From the NCBI GenBank assembly GCA_029216955.1, contig JANAVB010004104.1, positions 124,001 through 188,000 on the forward strand: DNA of 64,000 nucleotides. Direction: 5' to 3'. This DNA is from Iris pallida. Its lineage: Eukaryota > Streptophyta > Magnoliopsida > Asparagales > Iridaceae. Shown piece by piece: positions 46,201 through 59,637 of the stretch. Every line of letters starts with the position of its first letter. Within the stretch, counting starts at the first letter, position 1. The notes beneath the pieces were generated by a model. It was given only the letters and a program-made list of their open reading frames with translations, was not told the origin of the DNA and searched no databases. The position numbers and the translations under genes were made by a program.

Positions 46201-46640
46201 CAATGGATGCAACAATGCCTATCCCGCCAGTAAAGCTCCACATAACCCATCTTCCGGCTCAGCTGCTCCCCTGGCAAACACAATCTCTGGCTCTTCCGAC
46301 GGCCTGAACAGAACACTACCTCCTCTACAGTCTATACTAGCATGGTGCATGCTCAACCAATCCATTTCGAATACCACATCTACCTCGGAAGTGGCATTAC
46401 GAGCAAGCACGCACTCAAATTCTGACCTCCTACAATAACTCTCCGCCCCTTGCAGATATTGTTAACCAGGATGATGCCTTCCCCGGTCAATATCTTGCAA
46501 GTCCTACCCATAGATTCAGCAATAATATTTTATCTCAGAGTAGAAAAATAGACACAAAACTATGAGTGGCACCGGAATCAAACAAAGAAAAAGCAGGAAA
46601 TGAATCAAGAAGAACGTGACCTGCCATAATGTCACCCACT
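43254..46640 (-). pseudogene. GypD pol: PR to chromodomain, with candidate 72-nt intron
   Basis: The minus strand encodes protease (FSLFDSGATHSF, about 46560), RT ([40 protein letters not shown]), RNase H, integrase ([29 protein letters not shown]) and chromodomain ([23 protein letters not shown]), ending at TGA 43256-43254. Lesions: a stop at 45796-45798, a stop at 44209-44211, a frameshift near 43316, and, in RNase H, TYHKSL instead of TDHKSL (Tyr codon 45013-45015), which removes a catalytic-type Asp. Between LEFE and AGALVFLK the frame is interrupted by a 72-nt GT...AG segment. The RT FIDD box is intact. Confidence 0.9.
43672..43743 (-). other. Candidate 72-nt intron in GypD integrase
   Basis: On the minus strand GAG/GTTAGT opens and TTTTATGTCTAG/G closes a T-rich 72-nt segment. 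Removing it keeps the frame (phase 0) exactly where GypF has an uninterrupted [12 protein letters not shown]. GypC also lacks it. The length is near the lower limit for plant introns. Confidence 0.55.
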
Positions 46641-46998
46641 GGCTTTGCCTCCTCCTCTGCTGTCAAGGCGAATACTCTGCCCGCAGGGGCTCCCCTCTGG
46701 TGCTGTACAAAGCGCTGTTGCTGGGTCTGAAGTGGAGGTCTCTCTGCTGAACTGCTGGTCCTCTGGCCTGCTGCTTCTGTCCTGGCCTTCTCGGGCTCCA
46801 CGAACATGGCAATACTTCAGCTGGTGATCGGATGCCCCACAATATAAGAGCTTCCTGAAGTCCTTCCAAGACAAACCCTTCACCGACGCACGTGGATCCG
46901 TGCGGTACCACGTCAGCGCTATATCGAAGAACTGGCTCGCTGTAGATGTCACCCAAAGCCCTCTCGGGACCTCTGCCAACTCCATACTCTGCTAGACA
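46641..46998 (-). pseudogene. GypD gag, C-terminal part with internal deletion
   Basis: Minus text passes from a gag core (SWKDFRKLL) directly to the last half of a zinc knuckle (YCGASDHQLKYC). Several hundred bases of gag, including the first knuckle, are therefore deleted near 46840. A Gln/Ser-rich linker then leads to the protease. A stop follows the LardG target site. The N-terminal part of gag lies beyond LardG at 57817-58088. Confidence 0.8.
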
Positions 46999-47003
46999 TC
47001 CTC
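46999..47003. repeat. LardG target duplication TCCTC (partner 57812-57816)
   Basis: TCCTC stands directly before TGTCACGAC at 47004 and directly after GGGCAGCTACA at 57811, within GypD gag on both sides. Confidence 0.93.
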
Positions 47004-49589
47004 TGTCACGACTCGTACCCATTTTTCTAAAACGAATACGAGACGTGTCCAAGCCAGCCTATGCCACAGTGTCGACAGTAGGACGCTGTCACGGCCATGA
47101 ATATCAAAATCATAAATAATGCTCATTCACAAAATTAATATAATTTATAATGATCACAAGTTTTACATTTGTAGAAAAATATAAACTTGTACAAATAAAT
47201 GAATGACTACAACTCAACTATCTAGCTAGTCTCTAGGCTTTGTCTGCAAGTATTCCTGTCACTCCCCAAGCTAAGTGAATCCACGGCTAACCTGAAAATG
47301 TTGGTTTTCAGTCAGGAATGGAACGAGCACAATTCACTGAATGCAATTTCAAATAAAGAAAATGACTATAAAACAAAGGTTAGACATCAATCATGAGTTT
47401 TAAAATTAAACAGTAAATTCGAAAAACCAATATCAATAAATAGACACAAAATACTTTCCCCAACTGTTAGAAGTACCTTTGATATGTGATCAGTCTGGGC
47501 CACTACACCGCACGGCCTACGAGATCTACTTGTAGAAATTAAACAATGTCAACGAGATCTACTGCAATAAAATAAACAATGTCTACGAGATCTACTGCAT
47601 GAAAATAAACACGGTCTACGAGATCTACTGCATAAAAATAAACAATGTCTACGAGATCTACTGCAATAAAATAAACAATGTCTACGAGATCTACTGCATG
47701 AAAATAAACACGATCTACGAGATCTACTGCATGAAAATAAATACGGTCTACGAGATCTATTGTATAAAAATAAACACGGTCTACCAGATCTACTGCATAA
47801 AAATAAACACGGTCTACGGTCGGATCACACATCCTTGGTACTTCTCATTCCCGACTCAACAATTTATAATAGAGTATAAAAATCACATAACCAATGACCA
47901 ATAAATGAAATATAGTAAAGATCAATATCGAAATGCAAACAATAAACTGTACTCGTCTGTGGTCCTCTGCTGGTGAAACCGACAATCTGAACTACTCAAT
48001 GTGCCACAATAGTCAAAACCCGTACAACAGTCCCCGGATGCTAAAATAGACAATACCAATGATCTCAGAATAATCAAATTAGCTAGGATTGCCTGTCCTT
48101 AAGTCTAATTCTGGACACAGGGGCAAAACGGTAGTTTTGGACCAAAACGATGTCGTCGTTGGACCCGCTTTGTACTGAAAAGCGTGCTAGAGTCAACAGT
48201 CTCTAAAGTCATTAAACTACATGTCTACGGATCCAATTTTCTGATACGAAACCAACCGTATGTCCAAAGTTAGATTCGGCGGGCCGGGCACAAAATTGCC
48301 CGTTGAGTGGGACCGTGGAGCCCGCAAAATGACGTACGATTCAACTGTCTCAGAATTGGACCAAACTTGGCATACAGGACCAAAAAAATGATACGGTCCT
48401 GTTGGCGCAAGTTTTGCCTCGATCCGATGAGCATACATAAAGTAATTAGAGAATTTGTAAAGTGCACGATACGGTGAATTTCGACGGATACGTATCAAAT
48501 TCGTTGCGCACGTGCGACCAATTTGAATTCCGTCAAAGCCCACACGACCACGAAGCCGTTACGCAGCTTTTGATACTTTCGGTTCGCGACCACGTCGCCC
48601 GGAATGGCGGGACGCACGTCGTGTGGATGAGTTTTAATGTTTTTAAAACATATTTTTGTTGAATTTTAGAAACGAATATCTTCTCATCTACTTACTGAAA
48701 TCTGAATCTACGAGACGGGTTATGATGCCCTACATGTTGTCTAAAAGTGTCTTCAATTGTTTTTTTCGAAATCGTGCATGGTTAGGGACAAAACTGGCCA
48801 CAAAGTAGAGTATTTGGACTGGTACATGTCCTATTTTTGGACGGGTTTTCACTCGACTTTGAGTCAATTTATTCGGCAATCCAGCGCATGAGCATTAAAC
48901 TTATTTGAAGGGGATCTAAGAGGGTAAGGTTGTCGACAAACCTACGAAGGAAGATCGGAGAATGATCGACTCTACATCGTGAAAACCCGCGTCGAACTCG
49001 CCCATTTGGACTGCCACTTCTGCTGTGCTTGTGCGCGTTGGCCGAGCGCGCGCGGATTCGCGGCGGCCGTGGCTGACCTCCGGTGGCCCCGTGGTGGCGC
49101 ACGGTCGCGCCATGGCCAGGTCGGCGTACGTAGGTGTTAGGGTTTTGATTTCGACGATCTCTCGCTCTGCTCTCGACTCTCAATATATACACAACTGTGT
49201 ATACGCGAATAATCCCTTTGGCTGGGAACTGGGTTTGAGTATATGTGGGCTCGGGTTTGGGAAGGGTCTCACGCTGGGCTAGGGTGTTTGGTTACTCGGC
49301 CCAGGGCTGGGTTGGGTCCTGTGCTTGGCTTTTGTTTTATTACATTGGTTTTTATTTCTTATATGATATATTAGCTATATACCTAAGTATATATATACAT
49401 ATATTTCTATATATATATATTTATGTATATATACACCATGTGTTGATACATACCTATATACACAATTAAATACTCCATATCCAAGCATGTATATATAATT
49501 CATTTGGATAAACGAATATTAACGATATTATTTAAGAATAATATAAAGAATAGAACAATAAGAATAATAAGAATATTAAGAATAGAATA

Positions 49590-49637
<48 letters not shown>

Positions 49638-50400
49638 ATTCCATAAAAACTCAGTTATAATTTATTTCTCGGTGTAAGGTCTACTTACATAATTATGAAC
49701 ACACATATATATTATAACATTCGTTGGACAAATTAATATAACCAATAATACTAATATTATTATATAATAATAGCCTCAATAAAATAATACTAATAATAAT
49801 AATAATAATAAAAATAACGAAATTCAACAAACCAATAATATGGTATATGCCACCATGCACCACCTACCAAAATGTACAAGGACCTATTTACATACAATAT
49901 CATTTAATGCCAACTAATAATAATATTTATTTTAATTATAAAAATTTAGAAAATATTCATTAAAACATGAAAACGAAATACAACACCCTCGTTCCAATTT
50001 TCATCAACACGAATGTCATTGGACGTGCCGCATAACTACACGGCTTGGGCTTGGTTTGGGTCAAGTCCAGACTAAAATGGTATAACCGATTTCGCTAAAC
50101 TCAATACTATAATAATAAATAAATCTTCGGCATGGGTTAAGTCGCAACTTGGCCTAGTTTTCCTAGTTAGGACATTGCTATGGCTCGGCCTTCCCTACCA
50201 TGGCTAGTACTCTAGTCAAAGCACGCCATTGCACTATCCGTGCCATGATTCCTAGTCGGTTTGTGCTCCATAACTCCACAAAGACTTAAGTCATCCACCG
50301 TAATAATTAACTAAATAATTATTTATAAAATCTAAAATCACCATTTCAATAAAATAAATAATGATAATAAAATATTCTAAATCTGGGAAGGGCAGCTACA
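47004..50400 (-). repeat. LardG 3' LTR (3397 bp)
   Basis: In coding sense it starts TGTAGCTGCCC (50400) and ends in TCGTGACA (47004). It contains a TATA run near 49192-49199, a GC-rich leader (49190-48950), an intron candidate 48941-48041, the conserved island (about 48088-48229), a 33-bp minisatellite (47516-47812) and AAT-repeat tracts (49590-49633). Conceptual frames at 48217-48543 share text with frames in GypF and LardH, but reading frames are not kept in all copies. Confidence 0.92.
47516..47812. repeat. 33-bp minisatellite, nine units (LardG left LTR)
   Basis: Nine head-to-tail 33-bp units, each beginning TCTACGAGATCTACTGCA with a variable AT-rich tail. Because 33 is a multiple of three and the unit lacks stops, both strands stay open. 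These frames are not genes. There are no spacers. Confidence 0.95.
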
Positions 50401-50420
50401 AATCTACCTACCTTAAAATA
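50401..50420 (-). other. LardG polypurine tract
   Basis: Minus-strand TATTTTAAGGTAGGTAGATT precedes the 3' LTR. The family clause GAATTTCGAGGACAAAAT lies just upstream (about 50426-50443). Confidence 0.7.
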
Positions 50421-53400
50421 ATTTTGTCCTCGAAATTCTAATTCGTAACTATTCTTTATTATTCAAAAAGGAATTCCATCATTACTTTAATCTCCTCGAA
50501 ATTCTATTCCTCCAAAAACAATTCATATCCTCCTCCTAGCCATTTTGTTACTACGGAACTCCGAGGACTTCTACCCACCTTTGGTCACACTACTCCCTCA
50601 AAGGTGTGCCCCTACAACTATATAATCTTCTGACTATTTGCTCTAATTGCTATCAATAAATATCTACTGTATATGGCACCTATAAACCTCTCCTATCTAT
50701 CAAGCAAACCCAATTTTTTTACAAACAAAAACTTACACAGGTAGTTAAGAAATATTAGTAAATTCCAATAAACATGACCATTCGTCGCTCCGAAATAGGA
50801 AGGACAGGTAAAATAAGGAAGAACAATCGAGAGAAAAATAAAATTTCTAGAGCGGTAGAGAGTATCTAATGCTGCAGATGAAATGAAAGTTTAAGAACCA
50901 ATGACTTATTTGCTAGATTGGGCTATTCTAGTCTAGTCACTTGCTAGATCGAAGAACCCTTCGTTTCCTAAAGGGGCTTGCATTCCATATAATACAGAAA
51001 CCTCATTCCCGAAATTAATCTAAATAAGATTCCATAATAGAACGGAATTTGAGAGATGAAGATCGTGATCTTTTTCGTGGTTATTTAAACACACAAGCAA
51101 GGGTTATAAATGCAATACAAGATCGTATTACGACTTCCAAGTAGATGGAGTAATGGTCACGAATGTCATCACATTCTAAAGATGAAGACTACATAACAGG
51201 TATAGGGATCTATTTTAAATCGTTCAGTTTTATAGTCCAACTATGGGAGTTTGCATGGATGGGTTCTACTGGTCTTAATGGGTTCCCTATCTGGACATCA
51301 CTTGTTGGTTTAATGAATCTTGGATTTTAATCTATATCGACTGGACAAGGTTCCAATAATAAGACTATTTCTACTAGGTTAGGGTAACATAGACTAGGTT
51401 TCAACCCAAGTGGTTGAGCTAGTTGTCAGTCAAGTTGGTTAGCTAAATCCTAAAGTCCAAAATGCGTCTTCGGTGACTTTTATGTTTAAGTAGCACATGA
51501 GGCCTCAATTGGGTGGCACACTAGTGACATGTGCGTAGTGGGCTTTGAGTCGATCACAACCACATATTGGGTCGAAGGAATTGGGTCAAGGTTGAGGCTC
51601 TAGTGGATGTCGAAAGGTATACCGGTATTATGGTAAGGGTTATAGCTTGTCCTTTTTACCTGAAAGTCGTACCATAAAAAATTGAGTACAAGGGAACGTG
51701 TTTGAGTGGGACATGATATACCTAGGTGAAGGTGAACTCGTCTAGATCTTGTATATGAAATTTGTTGGAAGGTAACGACTGGTCTCGTGCTCCGAATACT
51801 AATGACACAGCCGGGAACACAAAATAATCTAAATAGAAAGTGGGAGTCTATGGGGCACTAATTATCATCCTAATAAAAATTATTTTAATCACTCGGTAAT
51901 CCTCGTATATTCTAAAATTTTAGAAGGCTTACAGTCTACCCACCTTAGAAGCTAGGTCATGGTCTTAGGAAGGATGAGGTCAGAAGAATTTCCAAGGTTC
52001 GGTTATTGTACCTTAAATCTTGTTAACAAAGAATCAGGTACGGCGTAACGAAATACGTTAGATATAAGCCAAGTTAATGATCGCTCCTCAATAAATGGAA
52101 AAATGAGTGTGTACAATGACACATGGTCGATAAAATAGAATGATCTACTCGTCCACAGTATATAAGGGTTATTGACAGGGTAACCAACTCTAAGGCACAT
52201 CTTACGAAAGATTTCCTAGCAACTGAGTCGCAAATTTCTATTGACGCTCAGTCTGTCGGACTATTGTCACAAGAGTTATGGTGCTCATGTATTGCTGTTG
52301 ACCACTGGTAGATCATAGTATGACAGGGTGTTTAAGCTATGGTATTGGCTAAGCTAGTGATTATGGGCTTTGGTCGAGGGACGGTTGAGTCAAGGCATAA
52401 GGGTTGAAAGTAAAGGCAATATTCAAGAAAATATTTAGAGACAATGAATTATTTCTTAAAAATAGATAGTCTCCTGGGTTGGCATTACGACTAAGGGTAA
52501 AACCCTAATCATTCTCAAATTCAGATGGCTTGAAAGTCCCGATAACAGTTTAGGGGCGAGAGAGGAACGAGTAACTCAATCGCATGGCTGGCTGACGATA
52601 ACTACCCTTGTGTATACAACTACCATAGCCATGGGGATACGCGGTATCTCTCTACCAATTATCTACTAATTACGAGCTTCTGTCTTTCCAAATCAGTAAA
52701 TGACAAAAAAATAATAAAGAGTCCAAGAAAGATGTTATTGAATACAACCACGTGATTCAAAGGCGAACGTATAATTCAAGAGGAATTGTCAAGCAGTCGC
52801 GGATGAGATCCTAGATACCTATATATCTCCATCTACATAGTGTAATTAAACGAAGAGCAAACCGAATGCATCATGGTTGATCAGACCATAATACACTGAT
52901 TCTGATTAGACAATAAGTTAGCAGGGTCCCCACTAAACATATGCCTCGAATCAATCTCGAGAACAGAGTAAGCTTGCAAACACTAGGATATAATAGCAGC
53001 GTTGGTCAAGATAGTCAAGATTTCAGTACGCGAGATTTTTGAAAAGAGGCACAAGCAGTTCGAGTTTAGAGGGAATCAAACTTTACTTGGTGTTCTTGAT
53101 CCTATAGACATCCCACTATCATCTTACCCTTGAGGTCTTGGTCGACTAATGGTTTATGGACTTCTGAATTCTATATTCTAGGTAACCCATTAGTGTCAGT
53201 CAATTTCCTCATCAATAGATCATGAAGATCATACGGAGTGCTAGGTCGGGAGACATGCTACCAAACTTATAAACTTCTACTACTATTGGCTTTATATCTT
53301 ATGGGACATACATGGCACGGTCCTATCCTCTATAGTACCCTAAACTTGTAATCACGTCTGAAATTATTTCACCGAGGATTATGCCTCGTCCGTATACTCG

Positions 53401-54322
53401 GGCGATGGTAAACTCTTGGTTCTGTGATTCAGATGTGATATACTATCAGATACTCTACCTTATCTCGACACCCGGGTAACTATGATCAAAGAGGACCACT
53501 AGCCATAATTTTAGGAATACTCTATAACCTATAATTTCCTTAAAAAAATTAATTCTAGGGTCGTGTCTCGCCAGTGCGCTGCTGGCTGCAGTGAGTCCAT
53601 AATTCAAATAAATGGCGACAGTGCGCTGCTGTCCTGCCATTATGAGTCAACTAACATTCTTTTAACTATATCTATAAAACTTCATGGGCTTCTATAGATT
53701 CAAACAAGTTGACTATGAAATAAAGCGTAAACATTTGTCCTATCAGTCACAACCCTTAAAATAGAGATTGAACGGGGAGGAAATAACTGAAGACAAAAGA
53801 AATACGAACACTCTAGTATCTATCTTATGTGTATTCAAATTATGGAGGAAAACTTTGAATCGTAACTAACTCGAGGTTCGTATATGGGTAACATAATCAA
53901 CATTATATAAGATAATAATTCTTAGGGCAAAATAGGAACTAATTAGGCAATTTGGACTAAGATATGAGGATGATATCTAAAGAGGCAACGAGAAGGAATT
54001 GAATAATTTATCTAGGTGTAATCATCAATTCCAGGAAGCTCTGCCGCTCCAGGTGAATAATCTATCCACATTGGACCATATCTTCCAATCAAGAGGTAGT
54101 AGTGTACCTATGGAGATTTGACAAACTATCAAAATTAATAACCCCATCCTAAATGCATGGCCTAGACTACCCATCGGCAAATTTGTATAAGGGACTCCTA
54201 GTCCTAGTCATTCTCTTAAATTAAATTTATTTCTAATTCGTGAATGAGCATTTCTAGTCGCAGGCTCGCAATAGTACGACTAACTTAAGTACTATCACGA
54301 GTTCGCATGATTTGCGAAGACT
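50421..54322 (-). other. LardG non-coding internal domain
   Basis: About 3.9 kb with only short random frames (the longest about 65 codons) and no gag, RT or integrase motif in either strand that I can see. The part at about 52740-53250 aligns on the minus strand with LardH 62190-62630, so at least this section is a shared element domain and not random filler. The remainder has no recognised feature. Confidence 0.8.
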
Positions 54323-54341
54323 GACCTACATGGGCCACCAC
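54323..54341 (-). other. LardG primer-site-like conserved block
   Basis: Minus-strand GTGGTGGCCCATGTAGGTC, 7 nt after the 5' LTR end, matches the blocks in GypA, GypF and LardH with one or two changes. Confidence 0.6.
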
Positions 54342-54348
54342 AAAAACT

Positions 54349-56732
54349 TGTTACGACCTGCACCCATTTTTTAAAACGGATACGAGACGTGTCCAAGCCA
54401 GCCTATGCCGCAGTGTCGGTGGTAGAACGCTGTCACGGCCATGAAGATCAAAATCACAAATAATGCTCATTCACAAAATTAATTTAATTTACAATGATCA
54501 CAAGTTTTACATTTGTAGAAAAATATAAACTTGTACAAATAAATGAATGACTACAACTCAACTATCTAGCTAGTCTCTAGGTTTTGTCTGCAAGTATTCC
54601 CGTCACTCCCCAAGCTAAGTGAATCCACGGCTAACCTGAAAATGTTGGTTTCCAGTCAGGAATAGAACGAGCACAATTCACTGAATGCAATTTCAAATAA
54701 AGAAAATGACTATAAAACAAAGGTTAGACATCAATCATGAGTTTTGAAATTAAACAGTAAATACGGAAAACCAATATCAATAAATAGACACAAAATACTT
54801 TCTCCAACTGTTAGAAGTACCTTTGATATGTGATCAGTCTGGGCCACTACACCGCACGGTCTACAAGATCTACTTACAGAAATTAAACAATGTCTACGAG
54901 ATCTACTGCAATAAAATAAACAATGTCTACGAGATCTACTGCATGAAAACAAACACGGTCTACGAGATCTACTGCATAAAAATAAACAATGTCTACGAGA
55001 TCTACTGCAATAAAATAAACAATGTCTACGAGATCTACTGCATGAAAATAAACACGGTCTACGAGATCTACTACATGAAAATAAACACGGTCTACGAGAT
55101 CTACTGCATGAAAATAAACACGGTCTACGAGATCTACTGCATGAAAATAAACACGGTCTACGGTCGGATCACACATCCTTGGTACTTCTCATTCCCGACT
55201 CAACAATTTATAATAGAGTATAAAAATCACATAACCAATGACCAATCAATGAAATATAGTAAAGATCAATATCGAAATGTAAACAATAAACTGTACTCGT
55301 TTGTGGTCCTCTGCTGGTGAAACCGACAATCTGAACTACTCAATGTGCCACAATAGTCAAAACCCGTACAACAGTCCCCGAATGCTGAAATAGACAATAC
55401 TAATGATCTCACAATAATTAAATTAGCTAGGATTGTCTATCCTTAAGTCCAATTCTGGATACAGGGGCAAAACGGTAATTTTAGGCCAAAACGATGTCCG
55501 CCGTTGGACACGCTTTGCACCGAAAAGCGTGCCAGAGTCAACGGTCTCTAAAGTCGTCAAACTATATGTCTACGGATCTAGTATTTCGATACGAACCCAA
55601 CCGTATATCCAAAGTTAGATTTCGGCGGGCCGTGCACAAAATCGCCCGTTGAGTGGGACCGTGGGGCCCGCAAAACGACGTACGATTCAACTGTCTCAGA
55701 ATTGGACCAAACTTGGCATACAGGACCAGAAAAATGATACGGTCCTGTTGGTGCAAGTTTTGTCTCGATTCGATGAGCGTGCACAAAGTAATTGGAGAAT
55801 TTGTAAAGTGCACGATACGGTGAATTTCGACGGATACGCATCAAATTCGTCGCGCACACGCGACCAATTTGAATTCAGTCAAAGCCCACACGACCACGAA
55901 GCCGTTACGCAGCTTTCGATACTTTCGGTTCGCGACCACGTCGCCCGGAATGGCGGGACGCACGTCGTGTGGATGAGTTTTAATATTTTTAAAACAGATT
56001 TTTGTTGAATTTTAGAAACGAATATCTTCTCATCTACTTACTGAAATCTGAATCTACGAGAAGGGTTATGATGACCTACATGTTGTCTAAAAGTGTCTTC
56101 AATTGGTTTTTTTGAAATCATACATGGTTAGAGAAAAACTGGCCGCAAAGTAGAGTATTTGGACTGGTACATGTCCTATTTTTGGACGGGTTTTCACTCG
56201 ACTTTGAGTCGATTTATTCAGAAATCCGGCGCATGAGAATTAAACTTATTTGAAGGGGATCTAAGAGGGTAAGGTTGTCGACAAACCTGCGAAGGAAGAT
56301 CGGAGAATGATCAACTCTACATCACGAAAACCCGCGTCGAACTCGCCCATTTGGGCTGCCACTTCTGCTGTGCCTGTGCGCGTTGGCCGCGCGCGCGCGA
56401 ATTCGCGACGGCCGTGGCCGACCTCCGGTGGCCCCGTGGTGGCGCACGGCCACGCCATGGCCAGGTCGGCGTACGTAGGTGTTAGGGTTTTGATTTCGAC
56501 GATCTCTCGCTCTGCTCTCGACTCTCAATATATACACAACTGTGTATACGCGAATAATCCCTTCGACTGGGAACTGGGTTTGAGTATATGTGGGCTCGGG
56601 TTTGGGAAGGGTCTCACGCTGGGCTCGGGTGTTTGGTTACTCGGCCCAGGGCTGGGTTGGGCCCTGTGCTTGGCTTTTGTTTTATTACATTAGTTTTTAT
56701 TTCTTATATGATATATTAGCTATATACCTAAG

Positions 56733-56824
<92 letters not shown>

Positions 56825-57002
56825 TTTCTATATACATATATTTATGTATATATACACCCTGTGTTGATACGTACCTATATACACAATTAAATACTCCATA
56901 TCCAAACATGTATATATAATTCATTTGGATAAACAAATATTAACGATATTTTTTAAGAATAATATAAAGAATAGAACAATAAGAATAATAAGAATATTAA
57001 GA

Positions 57003-57055
<53 letters not shown>

Positions 57056-57811
57056 TTCTACAAAAACTCAGTTATAATTTATTTCTTGGTGTAAGGTCTA
57101 CTTACATAATTATGAACACATATATATTATAACATTCGTTGGACAAATTAATATAACCAATAATACTAATATTATTATATAATAATAGCCTCAATAAAAT
57201 AATACTAATAATAATAATAAAAATAACGAAATTCAACAAACCAATAATGGGGTATATGCCACCATGCACCACCTACCAAAATGTACAAGGACCTATTTAC
57301 ATACAATATCATTTAATGCCAACTAATAATAATATTTATTTTAATTACGAAAATTTAGAAAATATTCATTAAACCATGAAATCGAAATACAATACCCTCG
57401 TTCCAATTTAGAAAATATGTCATTGGACGTGCCGCATAACTACACAGCTTGGGCTTGGTTCGGGTCCAGTCCAGACTAAAATGGTATAACCAGTTTCTCT
57501 AAAATCAATAATATAATAATAAATAAATAAATCTTCGGCATGGGTTAAGTCGTAACTTGGTCTAGTTTTCCTAGTTAGGACATTGCTATGGCTCGGCCTT
57601 CTCTACCAGGGCTAGTACTCTAGTCAAAGCACGCAATTGCACTATCCGTGCCATAATTCCTAGTCGGTTTGTGCTCCATAACTCCACAAAGACTTAAGTC
57701 ATCCACCGTAATAATTAACTAAATAATTATTTATAAAATCTAAAATCATCATTTTAATAAAATAAATAATGATAATAAAATATTCTAAATTTTCTGGGAA
57801 GGGCAGCTACA
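54349..57811 (-). repeat. LardG 5' LTR (3463 bp)
   Basis: Partner of 47004-50400 with the same landmarks: minisatellite 54860-55156, island about 55430-55572, intron candidate 56286-55385. A (TA)n expansion at 56740-56818 accounts for most of the length difference. Substitutions between the two LTRs are frequent by eye, so LardG is older than LardH. Confidence 0.92.
54860..55156. repeat. 33-bp minisatellite, nine units (LardG right LTR)
   Basis: Same nine-unit array as in the left LTR, with unit variants in nearly the same order, so the array existed before insertion. Confidence 0.95.
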
Positions 57812-57816
57812 TCCTC

Positions 57817-58088
57817 CAACCAGACATCCGTATATAGGATACCTTCGGTACCCTTGAACTCCCTCGGGTTCATCTTCCTGAAGTCTAGGTGTGTACCGGG
57901 CCTCCCCTGACTCTGCTGCTGAACTGGGGCTCCCTGAATTGTACCCGATGCACCACTCTCTACTGCTGCCATCGCCAGATGATGGGAGTTCTCTATGGTC
58001 CACCGTAACAACTCTGCCTGTGCACTCTGAGCTGCAACATCTGCTGCAGAAGGGCCATCACCCCCTGAGTATCCGTCGGTAGCGGAGG
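57817..58088 (-). pseudogene. GypD gag, N-terminal part
   Basis: The minus strand reads gag text (MNPREFKGTEGILYTDVWLED, about 57880-57815) that runs into the LardG target site and continues at 46998. Upstream it is Gln-rich (VQQQSQG). It is cut at 58088 by LardH. Confidence 0.8.
58084..58088. repeat. LardH target site GGAGG (single side visible)
   Basis: GGAGG precedes TGTAAAACCCC. The partner lies beyond the window. Confidence 0.5.
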
Positions 58089-59235
58089 TGTAAAACCCCT
58101 AAATTTCTACTATATTTTTTTATTTTATAAATTGGTACTGATTATTTTTTTATTTGTATTTGTACGTCGTGTAGTTGCGTTGTACGTCGCGCGCGACATT
58201 TCATTTTTTTCTTCTGTTGCTCGACGAGTGTGAATATGTGCGAGCGCACACATTTTTAGAAAAATATTTTTTCTATTTTTTTCTGAGTTTCAAAATAATA
58301 TATACAATAATTATTTAGCTATCGTATCAAAAAATTTCAGTCATTATTTATTTATAAAAAGCGTCTCATTCATACAGTCATAAATAATAAATAATATTTT
58401 GCGTGCATACATATATTTCATGAATATTTTATTACTTTATTATTAAATAATAATGTAATTTTTAAAATTATTATTATAAGTATGTTAGAAAATATATTTT
58501 GAAGATTTTGTGGCAGTTTAAATCTTGACTTGATCTTATGGATTCATTTAAATAGTTAAAATAATATCTATGTTTAAAAATTGATTTATCTTATTTGATT
58601 TCGAACTAAAATAATTTAATTAGATTTAATTTGGATCATATTTGGATTGGATTTGATTGATTTTAAAATTAAGTTGCGACTTAACCTCTATAAGTGAATT
58701 AATTAATTATTATTTAATATTGTTGACTTTTTGTAACCCGGTTGTATCAAACCAGCCCAATGTGGCCTAAACCAAATCCAAGCTCGTATAGACGTGTGAT
58801 AGGACCAAGAGGACCAGGCAGGCATATTTTTAAAAGTGTGCAAATATTTTAAGATTATTTTAGAAATTCAGATTTATATATTCTAATTATTGAATTAGAG
58901 GTAAAAATTATATTTTTATTATTGATGATGTTTTCAATATTGGCACAATTATCTGAACCCAAGTAAGAGTGTGGTAAAATTTACCCATTGGAAAGATTTT
59001 ATTTTTAATATTTTTATTGTTGTTAAAATTATTTTTGGGAGATTAACTAAGCCCGTCATTTGGTTTAAATATTTTGCATTGAGATTGTGTTATTGTAAAT
59101 TAAATTTTAATATATATATATATAAATATGCATATCGATTTAAATATGTCAACTAGTTGCATAAGCAATATTTAAATTTGTTATTGAAATTTTTGGAGAT
59201 TTGGTGCATATGTATGGATAGATATAAACATGTAT

Positions 59236-59277
<42 letters not shown>

Positions 59278-59501
59278 CATATATATTAATATATATTATA
59301 TATATCTATTCTTTCCAAAAGGAGCGGCCATCCAACTATTAAGCAACTGCAGCAACACATGCTGCTATCGGCCAAGGTGGGACCCGGCCCCCTTTGTTTG
59401 CTAACAGTAGCTTAAAAGCTACAAAGCCGAACCCCTTTTAAGGATAAACTCAGCAACAAAAGTTGCTTATATTGCGGCGACTTCAATATCTTTTCCCTCT
59501 C

Positions 59502-59507
59502 TATAAA
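59502..59507 (+). promoter_or_regulatory. TATA box of LardH LTR
   Basis: CTCTATAAAC followed by ACATATCCAAACCCTAATCC, parallel to the GypF promoter region. Confidence 0.6.
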
Positions 59508-59637
59508 CACACATATCCAAACCCTAATCCTCCTTCCTCTCCTCTTTCCTCCTACCCTCTCCTCGGTGTGCTGTTCGCGAGCACAGCAGCACCCCGCGTC
59601 AATGGCAACGGAAACAACAACAGATTCCCACTTTAAG

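Larger units (their letters stand above)
47004..57811 (-). mobile_element. LardG: non-coding LTR retrotransposon (LARD-like)
   Basis: A 10.8-kb minus-strand element with 3.4-kb LTRs (47004-50400; 54349-57811), a primer-like block, a PPT and TCCTC duplications, but 3.9 kb of internal sequence without any gag or pol motif. LTR content (leader, island, intron signals) is Tekay-like. Such large non-coding elements are called LARDs and must be mobilised by proteins of another element (family knowledge). It is inserted in GypD gag. Its internal domain has homology to LardH. Confidence 0.9.

Noticed and set aside
47516..47832. Repeat array resembling a CRISPR, and long repeat-protein frames on both strands
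   Set aside because: Units are contiguous 33-mers with no spacers, in a plant LTR. The open frames on both strands follow from a stop-free unit whose length is a multiple of three.
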